In this document: positions 21,601-35,154 of the stretch, in pieces
Layout: every line of letters begins with the position of its first letter
Position numbering within the stretch: position 1 is the stretch's first letter
Assembly (NCBI GenBank): GCA_026874595.1
Contig: CM049316.1
Span: 33,485,339-33,549,338, forward strand
DNA length: 64,000 nt
DNA from: Sipunculus nudus
Taxonomy: Eukaryota > Annelida > Sipuncula > Golfingiida > Sipunculidae
Direction of reading: 5' to 3'
The notes under the pieces: model-generated
Told to the model about the DNA's origin: nothing
What the model saw: only the letters and a program-made list of their open reading frames with translations
Database searches by the model: none
Made by a program: the position numbers and the translations under genes

Positions 21601-22202
21601 TGGCCTATTGTTGGTCAGACTGCTTAATTGTAGTTTGTTTTCTTCCACTTCTTCATTGCTCGTTTACTTTTTGTTTCCACATCATTTCCGGCAAGCGCTC
21701 GACTTATGGTCGTCTGGTTTATAATATTCATATGCCTGCTTGAAATGACGTCATATATAAGATACATATTAATTAATCAGTTGGTTTGTTAATTTTTTAT
21801 CTGTTTATTTCAAATCCAGCATAAATGCAGATCATATTAGATTACTGCATTTTAAAAAAGTAAGAGCTTTGGCATTTTATCCTTAGGGCTTTATTCAGAA
21901 AATGATACACAGAGAAAATGAATAGATTTGCCCAATCGATGCAATTGTTAAAACATAAATCCAACCATTAATAGGGCCGTCAAACTTGCGCTTGCTGTGT
22001 CGCACCCCTTGTAAAGGGTACTGCCACTGCCACACGCAAATTTTATTGCTAAACTTGAATACGGATAGTCGACAAGGGACTACGTGTATCCGCCAAAATC
22101 AAAGTAGGACGGGTGAAGTGAGGTATGGATTCAGTGGCAAGGGGAAATAGAGTTGTATGTGTTCCATATTAGCATGGGTGTCTGCCACGTAACATGACTA
22201 TA

Positions 22203-22950
22203 GGTGGCGCCACCTGTTATTTGAACGAGAAACTATCCAAGATGTATACACATGCAAAATTTCAGGTAACAAAGTCAGACCACTGGCGAAATATGATTGA
22301 TTTTTTCCCACAGCAGACAAACAGATGGACACTGTGAAAAAATGGCTGCAGGTGGCGCCACCAGTTTTGTGTATGATAAAGAGCTATAAGAGATCCAAAC
22401 ACATGCAGAACATCAGGAAGATGCGCCAAACCAGTCCGAAGATATTAGCATGGATAACTGCAGTATGAACGTGCATGAAGGTGGTGCCACCTATCATTAA
22501 TCAAAAAAGCTATCCAGGATGTATACGCATGCCAAATTTCAGGTGAATAAGTGAAACCACTGCCGAGATATGAGTGATTTTAACCCAAATCAAACAAACA
22601 GATGGACACTGCGCTTAAATTGTTGCAGGTGGCGCCACCAGTTTTGTGTATGATAAAGAGCAATGTGAAATCTAAACACATGAAAATTTTTTAGGAAGAT
22701 ACGTACGTCAAACCAGTCCAGATATATAAGCATGGATATCTGCAGCGTGAAAGTGAATGTAGGTGGCGACACCTGTTACAAAATCTAGAAAGCTATCCAA
22801 GATGTATAAGCATACCGAACTTCAGGTGAATTCGTCACACCACTGGAGAGATCTGAGTGATTTTAGCTGAAGGCAGACGTACAAATGGACGCTGTGCAAA
22901 AATGGTTGCAAGTGGCGCCACCATTTTTGTGTATGTTATAAAGCTATCCA
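22203..22950. repeat. Dimeric tandem repeat with GGTGGCGCCACC cores
   Basis: The palindromic core (or a variant) begins at 22203, 22351, 22480, 22628, 22762 and 22911. Spacings alternate 148/129/148/134/149, so the true period is a dimer of about 280 bp. One half reads CCACCAGTTTTGTGTATG after the core, the other CCACCTGTTA. Shared blocks include AGACAAACAGATGGACACTG. Noncoding. Confidence 0.8.
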
Positions 22951-23267
22951 AGTGCTACTTTTGCGCATATATTTTTTTCCCCGATCGGTCAAACGGTTCC
23001 GGAGATATGTTAGTTTGTGTGTGGAAACAGACGCACAAATGGACGCTGGGCAGAGAGAAAAGGTCAGGTGTCAACCAAAAATGAGGGCGCAGCAGTCCAC
23101 ATGTGACCCGATCATAATTCCGAGTTTTAAAAAATTCTGCCTAGTGGTTACGGAGGAGTTCTCCGGAAACCTATGCGGCGGCGGCGGCGGCGGCGTGCAA
23201 CTGAAAACATAGTATCCGCAAAACTCTGTTTTGGCGGATACATTTACGGCTCTCAGGCCGACTATTT

Positions 23268-23382
23268 AGCGATAAGAGCTGGAACTGAGTTGCGTCTTTG
23301 GGTACATTGAATCACGTTTAATTTTAAGCATTTTAGCAGATACTATAGATACGTAAATACTAAAGTCCAGGCAGGGCTAGGT
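23268..23382. mobile_element. Truncated Mutator-like MITE copy
   Basis: Matches the right half of the 256-bp element at 16068, from ATAAGAGCTGG to the terminal CCAGGCAGGGCTA. The left end is missing. Confidence 0.6.
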
Positions 23383-24419
23383 TTTTACTTTAATGTTAAA
23401 TTGTCTTTAGCTCCCGGTGCCGAACTAAAGTTTGGTAAATATATTCTAATGTTGTATGCCTTAATTCTTATTCTTATGGTAGTTTGCGCACGTATACAAG
23501 TCTTAGTGTACGTAACAGATATTTTTTTCTACTGGACTCGAGATTTACTGGGTTTGGTTTCTTGAATCCTTATCTCCGAGTCCTTACCATAAATCCGGGT
23601 CCAGAACCATCGAGTACAAGTCCGAATCCGAATCCCTACAGAAAAAAGGACTCTAGTCAGGGTTCGATTTCAAGTCCGTACTCCAGTCCTAAATTACTGA
23701 TAGCTAGAGTCATATTAAATCATATCATACGTGGCCTTTCACGTGCACAGAAGCGGATCCACGAGGAGGGTCCAGGGGGTTCGTTCCCCCCCCCCTTTTC
23801 TGCGGCCGCAGCCTTTTTTGAAGGTTTCAGAGCAATTTTTGCGGCCTGGACCTCCCCTTTTTTTTCCTTGGCCGGGAATCTTTTATAGGCTTTGTCATTA
23901 GTCCTCCTGTGTTGGACCCCTCCTTACCCTTAAGCCTGGATCGGCCCCTGATGCACACTGGGAATCTATAGGGTAACCATCCCCTGCCCGGTGATTTAAA
24001 CAATTTTGTGATGCCGGTCGATTTCCCATTACCTTTGACTGGAATAAGCACGTTAAGTTTTTCAGATGGCCAAGAGAGGGGAGAAAATATTTATGAAATA
24101 CCACCATGCCATGGTCGACTTTTTAACAAGAGAATTAAAAATTCGCCATACTCGACAAAGTATCGCGATGATAAAACCTTCGTGAATTTGTAATTAACAG
24201 GAACCATCAGCGAAGGTCAGTCAATAGGAATAGGGATAAAGATGGATCTTGTATGTTACCAATAAATCAAAGAATGCTATTACACATGATACCAGATCTT
24301 TCGAATAATATTCTAGTAACAACAGTCACTTCAACTCGTCCTTTGTTCTTTTGAGCCACGTCCAATTGTTAAGATGGTTATTAATGGGATGGTTATTAAT
24401 TGTTAATAATGGGAATGAC

Positions 24420-24421
<2 letters not shown>

Positions 24422-24467
<46 letters not shown>

Positions 24468-24469
24468 TT
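24422..24469. repeat. (AAT)n microsatellite
   Basis: Trinucleotide run of AAT continuing into imperfect AATATT repeats. Confidence 0.9.
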
Positions 24470-24825
24470 AATATTAATAATAATTTGATTTTCGATCAAA
24501 AGCCTCGACTCTTAATTTTGCATGACTGCAAATTAGAAGTATGATAATAAATAGAGAAAAAGTTTTGAAAATTTAGCTCGCATTTAACTTGCATCATCGA
24601 TAAGAAATCATCTGCATAATTGAAGCACTAACGGTCGCCCCCCGCCCCCGCCACACGCACATGCCAGCTATATGTTAGACTGGTCAAGTTTTTAAATGCA
24701 ATGGTAAAAACTTAATTCCTCCCACCAAGGAGTTTATAACATATGGAAACTCCGGGAAGATCTACCAGCACTCGTGTGTCAATCGTGCGCTAATTGCATT
24801 AAAGGCACGATAAGCCTATTAATTC

Positions 24826-25960
24826 TATTGTGCGGTCAACGGTATCAGGCGCAGCCGCGGCACGGCCTTTGTTAAAGCGAGAATGTGGGATCTTACTAAT
24901 AAGCCTAGCTCACATATACACCAGGCGCCGTACGATTATTTCAACCCGCCGGCTTGCCGTGAGTTTTCGAGACCGTGCGGTCACCGTGCGATTTTTTCAT
25001 GCCACGTTGTTTGCACTCACATAATCTACGGCGACCGTACAGTGACCTCCGAAACTTGGTTTGTAAGTGGGCCGTCCGGGGACAGTAAGGTGGCCGTGCT
25101 GGTCTTATGCATGAAGCAAGTACATCCTACGGTGCCCGGCCGGTGACCGGCAGGCGCCCGACTGACGATCGCTGGCACCGTGCGGCCACCGTTGAGTTAT
25201 TTATTTTCTGCTTCATATAGAGCTATTGAAAATTAAGCCAAAGAATAAAGAACGGTCAAATAAGATAGAGACCAATATTCTTTTCGGCATGTTAAAGTGT
25301 TTCTTATGTAACTCGTTTCGATTTTTTAGAATTAACATTTACTACAATAATAATTATTGGAAATCATTTATTGATATAATATTTATTGTAGTGCCAAACC
25401 TGAGTGCTATACTTATTCAAAACAATTTTCAAGAATCAATAAAACACTTTAGAGAAGATGGCTTCAGCGCACAGAGGTTCAGTGTTTATAATATTTATGC
25501 CGATGTGGCTGTATTTATATATCCGAAAGCTCAGATACAGGGCACCGTGAGGACACCGCAAATTTTACATCGTAAGAGGGCCGTGTGGACCACGCACTAC
25601 CAGCCATTCGACATTTCACATATCACACCGAGCCCTTACGGATACCATTTTTGGCTAAATTCGCACGGTGCCCGTACGGCAACGCCGGACACCGCAAGGC
25701 GCCCGTACGAATATTTTCGGGAAAATTACCAGGAAAATCGTACGGGTGCCGCATGGATACCGGCCAGTGCCCGTAAGGCGAACGTACGGGCTGTCTACAA
25801 CCTTTCTACGGGCTTTCGATGGGTTGAAAACGCCGGGAGAATTGAACGCAGCCAGCTCAGCACCACTGCGCCCATACGGCGAGTAAAATTGAATCGGCCC
25901 CGTGAAAATCATACCGATACCTTACGAGCACCGTGCAAATATAGCCAAAAATTGTGATTT
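24826..25960. repeat. CCGTACGG/CCGTGCGG-rich degenerate repeat block
   Basis: Short motifs such as CCGTGCGG, CACCGTGCG, CCGTACGG, CACCGTGAGG and GGCGCCCGTACG recur tens of times in both orientations, in a region much richer in CpG than its surroundings. An AT-rich gap (about 25200-25450) splits it. Open frames of 85-243 codons on both strands result from the missing TA trinucleotides, and they show no domain. It may be a GC-rich DNA element interrupted by another insertion. Confidence 0.5.
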
Positions 25961-25999
25961 TACTCACCGTAGGCTAAATGTGATAGCGGCTTAATGCAG

Positions 26000-28600
26000 T
26001 ACGCTGAAGCTCGTCAGGCTGAGAGCGATCTATCAAGTAACTGAGCAGAAAATCACTGGATTAACATTGACCAGAAATATGAATGCGCGGATCGTTTGCT
26101 TTGTTAAGAATTATGCGAACACGTATATTTAGAGAGGTTTCTTGTAGAGGAATCACTGGAGCTATTTGGTAAAGATGCGTTCACTCCGCACCAATATCTG
26201 CCGTGATACACGACGAACCACTGGTAAGTTAAAACCTTATTTTCCTGGAATAATTTCGGAATACTAATATAGTTCACATCATTCTTCACACTTCTTACAC
26301 GTATATATAATTAGCCTTGTTTTATACTATTCCGTTGATAACAAAATGATATGTCGCCAATGTACTATGACTTTCATTTTCATTGAAAACTGTGAGCCCT
26401 CGCCCTGCGTCATTGGTGGCGTTATCCTCGTAATATCGCCCATGTCCATCGCTGCTCAAAGATCGCTCAGCCGTCTTTAGCAACGACGTATTCAAACACG
26501 ATAGCACGCTACACCATGTTTATATGAAAAAATACATTGTGTAAACTTACGATTTTTCCAATTTTTACATTAAATACTCTGGAAGATTAATTCGATGATA
26601 AACTAACTTAATGAGAAACATATACCTTGCATCTGAGTTATCCAAGTCAGTTCACGCTTGGGGTCTAAGGAACCCAACGAGCCGTTCCGAAGTCACACCC
26701 AAGGGAAGATTATCTCGCTGAATCGTTAAGGCACGGAGGAGTTACCTCCGCCCACCTTGGATACGGTTGCTAGGTTGGACAATAATCCGAGAATGCTTGC
26801 TGTTTACACACGCGGAACCATCATTAGCATCACCCGAATGTTCAGGAATATTCACATCTCAGCTTGAACACACTAAAGGTATGTACACTTCAAAATTTCC
26901 ATGTTGTGTCACTGATACTAGCCCTCTCTTGTATTATCAGGGACTGGTTAATAGGGGACTCGGGTGGGACGGATCGCCCCTTCCTTTTCGACCTAAAATA
27001 TCGAAAAATAGAATATTACACCCTTAATACTAAAAAGTAAGCAGCGGTTGATTTTGTGTGCCTATATATTTCTGCATGACAATTAACTAGCAATATTTGC
27101 TGTTAATATCAGGGCCGGGGTTTATGGCAGGGGGCGCCCGCACCACCTAACTTTGCAAGAAATATTTAGAATTAGGTCTTCAGGCTCAATAAAAATTATA
27201 GTATAGAAATATTTAAAAATAAAATGACGAGATTAGTCGAGTTTCATAAAATGTACACTTCTTTCCCGGAGACGTTATTTCTGAATCCGTCATAAGACAA
27301 CTTAGAAACTTGAGCTGAGTAATCATTCATCCAAACTTATGATGTATAGGTTTACTGTAATAATTGACACTGTTGCACCCATTTTCAGTGATCATGTATA
27401 CAATGCAAAATGTTTCTTTTTTGTAAGTATCTAAAATCGTACAAGATTACTGGAATGGACTGCCTCACACATACATACAATTTTATACACAAAAACACAC
27501 ATGTTTGCTTCCAAACCTATTAGACGGGTCAAAATACGAGTAACCACCTACAAATTGTAAGAAAATGTTTTATGGTGACTTCCTGTACAATAGGGCCAGC
27601 TTAACAAGACGGTAGATTCAGAAAAAAATACCGTGGGTTTAAAATTTCGTGGTTTCGACCTTAAACACTATTCGTTGGGTTAAAACTTTCGTGGATTAAT
27701 CGTTCCTGGTTATGCATTTTATCAATATTCATTTGTGTAAAGACCTGAAAATAAGTTAAAGAACGGTGATTGTTCGGCAAAAATGCAATTAAAGTTTACA
27801 ACTTTAATTAAGACTCATTAAACGAAATGTCAGATCCATGCAGTCCCGATGCAAGGGGTGTAGACTCATTGACAACCAAAATATCGTTTGCTTATCTGAA
27901 TGGTGGGTGAAAATATTTAGATAAGTCTCGATAGATTTCTCAGGTATAATTTCACTTGAGTCTATCAAATGATGTCATGCATTACTATGTTAATGAGAGC
28001 AAGTCCGGGCGCTCGAGATCCGTTTTGACAAATCCCGGTTTCCACTCCAGTGGGGGACCAGGGCACCTCTGGAACGAGGCTACAGTTAAACTGGGCCCCC
28101 GCTCAAAATTGCGCTTAGCTGACTCATCACCCAACCCGGGGACTAACTTGATTAACGGTGCCGAACGGATTAGCTCTTATTGTTTTGGCCAGTAATTAAC
28201 GGGATACAACTATTGGGTAGTGTTCCCTTATTCACAGGGTGCCGCTGTTTGTTTCCAACATCACACGGTACTTGCGCCAGAAACCATGCAGGTCGACCGT
28301 CACTCGGGCGCATCAGCTGCGAGTCGGCTAAGCATGTCAGGAAGAACTAAATATTTTTCCTGACAACATAAAATTTATTAAGTATTTTTTTTTAATTTGT
28401 AGGCTACATATCGCTTTCTTAGCGTTTTATTGACAAATACCACAGATAGCATGGACGATGACAGCGGGCAATCACCTTGTCATACCCCAATGTGCACACA
28501 GGGACGACTTAAATTTGGCTTTCAAACTTAATGATCGTAGGGTTTTTATTTTTTGGGGATAAAAGTCACCCACGAAATCCATAAAAATAAAAACCAAACG
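26000..28600. other. Intergenic stretch with no recognised gene
   Basis: Only short frames, scattered AT-rich sequence and no recognisable domain on either strand. Confidence 0.5.
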
Positions 28601-28639
28601 AAGAATTCTGAATTCACAGTTTATCAAAATTGGACTCCG

Positions 28640-29310
28640 GGGTAAGTTGTTATTTTCTAAATGGCGTCCAAAATGGCCGCCAGGTCCTTTAAATGAACAT
28701 AAGTCATTTATGTTTCATCGCAGTTGGTTTCTGCTGCCAGGTTTTAGGGGACCAGAAATCCTTTGTAACCAACAAAAACAATTTACGTATTAATATTATA
28801 GGCAGATCCAAGATGGCGTCAGAAATGGCCGCAAAGTTTTTAACATTGCCATAAATCATTAATTTTTCATCGTAAAATTGTTGTTTTGGTATCTACTACC
28901 ATGTTTTTGGAATCTAGAAAACCATTGGAACCAACAAAATCATCATAACGTATTCATGTCACTGACAAGTCAAAGATGGCGTCCAAAGGGACGACCAAGT
29001 CCTTAAAAATTACCATAAATAAATAATTTATCACCACAAAATTGTAAATTTTGGTATCTACTACCAGGTTTTTGGGGTATAGAAATCCACTGGAATCATT
29101 TAAACATCATTCTATATTAATATCACTGGCAAGTCCAAAATGGCTTCCAAAATGGCCGCCTAGTCCTGAAAAAAATGCCGCAAATGATTAACTTTTCACC
29201 ATAGACTTGTAATTTTGATATGTTCTATTTTTTGTTCGAACTAAATAAAGCTATGTAGTTAATTGACTGGCAAATCAAAGATGCTCAAAATGGCTACCGA
29301 TTACCTCATT
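28640..29310. repeat. ~150-165 bp degenerate tandem repeat
   Basis: Blocks with AAGATGGCGTCCAAAATGGC-type sequence near 28661, 28812, 28974, 29139 and 29276 are each followed by a CATAAAT..TTTTCA segment and a TACCAGGTTTTTGGG segment. Copies decay towards 29.6 kb. No coding role. Confidence 0.75.
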
Positions 29311-29649
29311 TACAGTCATTCCTAACATTATGGCCGTAATTTTGGTTCCAGTAACTATTATTGAAAGGGTTAAAAAGATGCCCGATGGTAAAAATTCAAG
29401 AATAAAGCTTGAATCAGCTTCTTACCTATACATCCAAGAAAGTAAAAAGAATGGCCGTCGAATAATCTTACAATAATACGTTTAAAGTAGTTACTTTATA
29501 TCATAGACGCGAGTTTTATGACTACATCTAGATTTTAGGGAGTGCAAATAAAGAGAATAAGACAAGAAAAATATTTTTGGGTAATCACGTAACCTAAAAT
29601 ATCAAATATGACATCCAAGATGGTATTAATGCAATGTCAATTCTTAAGA

Positions 29650-32600
29650 CGGTTTAGAGAGAGAGAGTAACATTTTCGAAGGATAAAACATAACAATGAT
29701 ACCCGGGATAACAAGTTATTTCGCCATATGGTGTAAATGACGGAATTGAACTCGAAGGTTTTGAACTCGGAGCTGTACATGAGGTCAGGTCTAAAAATCA
29801 AGGCCAAATCCAGCACCAGTGCAATCAGAACAATCTACTTTGAACATACTGGAAAACATGCAGGCTGCCAACATGTATATGTCACATGCATATATGTATA
29901 TCTGTTAAAGAATGTAAAAATGGTTGATCATTCTTATTTTTGTATGTACCCTTTTCTCTGTGCCCTTACACGCCTTGTAGTAATGTTTTTTTATTTGTTT
30001 GATTGTTCCAATCACACATCAGGGGCATCTTGGTAGTCTATAAGTCCGGCGTTTACGTCTAATAATGATATGTTGTTGGTCAATAGCCCAGTTTTTAATC
30101 TGCATGGACAACTGTATTGGGCTTTGGGAATCCTCTTAATTTCATGAGTACTGCAACTTGGCTTCTAACATGCTTTATTGGTGACCCTTTTTTAGTTGAT
30201 TGCAAATTTGGGCCGTTTCAACGATGACGATATTTGCAAAACATAGTTTTGAAAGCATTGATTGGCCCTTCTTTGCTTTCCTTTGCTTCACCAGAGTTCA
30301 AGATATAGCTGTTGCTACGGAATTCTGCATACAGATGAGATAGTATCCAGCAAAGCTTAGCTTTTGTAATCTCTGTCCCTGTGATGATCTTCTCAGAAAT
30401 GGAAAACATGATATGCCTCCCTCCGACTGGCTGCCTGATGCGTGCTCTTGTATTAATAGTGCAAGGAATAATTGCGGCATCTTTCAAATCATGAGTTGCA
30501 TTACCTCTTCTTCCCATATACAGCAAAGAATGTTACATTTAATTGCAAATTATAATGCCCTGGGTAGGTTACGTCACCTCCTGTAGCATTGGACCAGGGC
30601 AAGTAAACTGGGGGCAGGTTACTAATGGATCTAATCCAGTTTCGCTTCAATGACTTTGGAAAGTCAATACATTAATCAATAATCCTAAACTGGTTTCCGT
30701 TTTGTTTGTCAGCTTCTGACAGATTTCTGTGTGAGGTCAGCATGATGTCCAAGCTAGTGGCAAGGTGGTTAAGAAGATATCTTTTATTTCAAATCATTAA
30801 TATTGAATTTTACATAGGACATGGTTATTACCTTTATGACGGGTTAGTGTGCAGTGTAGGGATTTATCTGAGCAGGCTATGGTGTATCTACGGTCCTGGT
30901 GATCCTGGGGTTTTTTGTATCGCACCTTCGTCTGATGGCTAAGTAGATAAGGTGGCACTCTTTGAATCTCAGATGCTTACACGTTATTTTGTATTTGTCT
31001 GAATATCTGTAAGAAGTGTTTGTGATAGTCAGGTTGTTCTCTACAGAGAAGATTAAAACAGACTTTATCTAGAAAAAATATACTAATGCCATGTGGACTA
31101 GGCACGCCCCCCTCATTCTGTATTCGGTACCGACACTGGTATTTTAAGTCGACCAGCAACCTTCGCTTGTCTACAAAGGGAAAGGTTTTCAAGATCTCCA
31201 TAGACGGATGCTGGCGAGATTTGGATATCAGACTCTCATGCTTGGCAAGAGAGGTAGCAGTGTTTCATCAGCGGCTCATTGATTGGATCTTGTGAACAGA
31301 TAGCTGTTGAAATGTTGGTGTATTGGCAACTTATTCCCCATGAATCTTTCTAAATATGTACGCAAGAAAGGTTGCATTCTTCACTAAATTTTTCATTCTT
31401 TGAATTAACTATAATTTAATGACATAGTCTTGGAATAAAGTGACATAGATTTCATCCTTGAGGATAATCAATCAGTTAATTCTATTACTGGCAGGCATTG
31501 ATGTAGACTTTTGAAGATGGTCCATAGCTGCTGCTTAATGGAGGTGTAGGAGTTTGAGCGTTTTTGGACCTGGTAAACTGGACCATGCATTCCATACAGT
31601 AAGATAATGGAAGATATTAATTTTGCACTTGACTTTGATCGGATAAATAGAAACCTAATACAAATAACTGTTTCAATGATGACTTAAATTATACCAATAG
31701 ACATAGATATCGGATATGACTAAATAGTTTATGAAAATATAAAATATATTTATACTTTTAATGAATAAAAGATATCTTAAACTTGCTCACTATGTTAGCT
31801 TCCAAAAACGTACGCCCACTTCAATATATCCACGTTTACTCTAAGTTACATACAAGCAGATGTCAATGGTGATTGAAATAAAAAGGCAGACAAAAGTTTT
31901 GCATAAGCACTTATAAAAAAAAACCCTCCCACATGCGGGTTGTGTTGTGCCTGTTCAGTTTGCTGCGGATTGTTGCTCACTTCACACATATATGTGACAC
32001 GTAAATGTTTACACTGATACCGAAGTGAATACCTGAGTTCATTATTGTACACCAGACCAAGCCAAGTGGTTTAAATCTAAGGTGAGCCGGTTCCTTCAAA
32101 ATCCTCTCAACGTGCCCAGAGGTAGTCACTTATCCTCTCTAACTTAAGATTATCCATGATATTAGTGCAGGTTTCTGCGGGCCCTAATCATGGTCAAACG
32201 TGGAGATTATTACATTTACTTATGTAATGCAGGTCTGTTTATGTTCCTTCGGTTATTCCATTTTCTGAATTAGTATACTGCACTTATGAAATATAAAATT
32301 CCTGAGTTTTGAGACAGATTCATCTTTGCAGGGACCACTGGTCACTATATTGTACAAATGTACCTTGCAATAGTGTTGCATGTTTAGACAGATCCGCCTC
32401 GGTAGGCCAGTACTTGTGGCCAGTCTCAGATATTACATAACATGGCTGGGATAGAGCACCAGGAGTATTACCTGCACATGTGATCTTCTAATATAGTCAC
32501 CGCATAGGTTGCATCTGGCTCTGGCAATAGCTGGATTAAGCTTAATACATAACTCACAAAAACTGGGGTGTACTCATCATGGATGAGCCAATGAGCACTG

Positions 32601-33130
32601 GCTAGTTCAGATGATGCATTGGCAAAGCAGAATGAGATGAAGAGCATGATGCTCATTTGAGACCATGACATAGATTTGACTCCTTCTGCAGTTACATAGC
32701 CTTCCCCCTTTCAGTAAATTAGCTGGTCGTCACTGAACAATATTAATCTCTTTGTCAAATGTGGAGAGATGTGGTGAGCAAATACTGTCCTCCAGCTAGT
32801 GTAGCCAGTGACCAAGAGTGTAACATACTGATCTTAAGTATATGTACTAGGCATATAAACTTGATAGAAATCGATTGCTTTATGCTTAAAGTTTATTTTA
32901 TATTTCCGTATATGGCAACTTATACATTAAAATATGTTAAAACTGTAATTATTTAAATTATGTAAGTTAAACATCTGAATAGGTTGAATTTATGATTAGA
33001 TGTAGTTTTAATATTTAAAGGAAACACAAAAGCAGTATTTGATTAGTGTGTCTGACATTTCCACTTACTGTGCATTAAATAATTGTATTTTGTAAAGTGG
33101 AAATTCTTAAAAATAAAAAAAAATATTCTT
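29650..33130. other. Intergenic stretch with no recognised gene
   Basis: This 3.5-kb stretch is relatively free of microsatellites and has frames of 60-102 codons on both strands. None shows a family motif or good splice partners. It ends in AT-rich sequence with AATAAA-like hexamers, so an unannotated noncoding transcript or retrocopy cannot be excluded. Confidence 0.4.
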
Positions 33131-34566
33131 ATTCTATGACACTCCGTCCTTACCAGCGAAAAAAAAAACAAACTGGAAAGGTCATACCATCAACTAACAT
33201 AGTAACGCTGTCTGCTTACAAAAGATGGTCATTCATCATAAATAAATGAAAATAAATCATAATTATTTTTTACTTGGCTACCTTTTCGGTTGTCCATTAT
33301 GTTTATCTGCGTGTTGAATGCGGGCTGACTTTTTTTTGTAAAACTGCAGGTCGGGGCGGATGCGGGTTGTAAGCTAAACTTGCGTGGCGTTAGCGGGGCG
33401 ATTTATTTTTTATAGGTGCGGTGTGGTGCGGAGCGGGTTTCACAACTGCAAGGCAGAGAGGTTGCGGGCTGAATGTTTGTTTTGCTGGGCGGGTGAGGGC
33501 TCTAAATTCCAGCCCGCGCAGGGCACTACAATGTAATCATACCACCATCTTTTTCCGAAACAATATTTATATATTGGAAATGGAATATGAAACCTGGTTT
33601 AATATTAAAATATGAAACCTATACTTGGAACATAATACAATGTACCTAATTGTTTTAAAAACCTTATACTTAATTGTAATATACATGAAATGGGGCTCAT
33701 AGACAATATAAGGTGACCAAAGTTAGGAATGGAGAGAGAGAGAGAGAGAAAGTTAGCTAGGTTGCAAAAGATTATTTTCACTTTCACATTCTTAAAAATG
33801 GAGCCCGTCCGACTTTACTGCGAGCTGAAAAGGGCATGTTCGGCAGGAATACGGCCGGTGTGTGCTCGATCACTGCGGACTCCGCCGCTATTATAAGGGA
33901 TCGGCCGACGTTCGCAGGGCGCCTTTTCTTAACTCAGCGATTTTCCAATGGCGATTTTTGAGGTTAGAGAGCTCGTAATCAGGTCGCCCTAGATCGTTTT
34001 ATATATATATATATATAATGCCTGCATCTGATTATATGTGGCCTTAATGTAACAGCTTATCAGCTTACTGGGTCCGGATACAGTGATGTCGCTGTAAATA
34101 ACACAATATCCCGTATGTTTCTATACGGCATGGGCGGGTCCAGAGGAGATTTATGGGAATGATAAACTCTTCCCCTTACAGCATTGTGCCTCGATTTGCT
34201 CTATCTGAAATCCAGTGTTTCTTGAAAACATTTTAAACTCTATTAGTTTTTTTGCAAAACCAATTTCATTTCACTTTTCATTTCAGTTTCCATAAAAATT
34301 ATTGGATTAACTGTTACTTAGTTATTTTGCAGGTCATCTTTCGCCACCCCCCCCCCCTTTTTCGCTATAGTGGACTAACCCACCATTGGAATACATAAAT
34401 ATATAATTTGGAAATAAAAGAAATATATAAATCTTTTCTTTTTAAAGCATGTCCATTGCCCTTTTCATGGATATTCAAGTCCCCCAAAAGCCAACCCCCC
34501 TCCCCGAAGGAATCCTGGATCCGGCCCTGAAATGGCATCATATCCTCAGTGTATATGTTACCGACC

Positions 34567-34569
<3 letters not shown>

Positions 34570-34609
<40 letters not shown>
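34570..34609. repeat. (TA)n microsatellite upstream of P450 gene 2
   Basis: TA run about 60 bp before the gene 2 start codon and within 35 bp of the 5'-UTR acceptor. Confidence 0.9.
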
Positions 34610-34668
34610 ATTATAATATCCCGTGTACTCTTTCTCGCAGCACGGTGGGATTAACAATACAAGAAGTC

Positions 34669-35154
34669 ATGGCTGCAAACCAACTCCCTGATCCACCAGC
34701 GGTACCAGGTTGGTTCATTCTCGGCAATGTCGGCGACATTTCAGTCAATTCACTGATGCCAGATCTGACACGGTTAAAAAGAGAACACGGAGATGTTTAC
34801 AAGTTGTCACTGCTTGGTAAAAAGATTGTGGTCCTCAATTCAGCTACTGCTATAATGGACGCATGTCTAGACCAAGGGGATGACTTTGGAAGTCGCCCGG
34901 ATTTGCCTTCCTACATCCTCCGTAAAGCTCTATATGATGGCAATGACGTCACTTCCCTTCCGTACGGGGAGGCCTGGGCGGCCTTACGAAATACTCTGGA
35001 ACAAAATATGAACGATCATACGGGGGAGAGAATGGATGATTTGTTCAGACAAGAGATGCTGGAGATGATGAGCTCGTTTAAAGAAAGGAAAGGTGAAGCG
35101 TTCGATCCCCTACCAGGAATGATGTACGTTATGAACGCCGTCTTCGTTAAAATG
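34669..35154 (+). CDS. P450 gene 2, exon 1
   Basis: Encodes residues 1-162, from MAANQLPDPP through the hinge and C helix (YGEAWAALR) to VFVKM. Donor ATG|GTAAGG, phase 0. One codon shorter than exon 1 of gene 1. Confidence 0.85.

Noticed and set aside
25226-25957. 243-codon plus-strand frame
   Set aside because: Its second half is the CCGTACGG motif block, open in several frames on both strands, and its first half is AT-rich. No recognisable domain.
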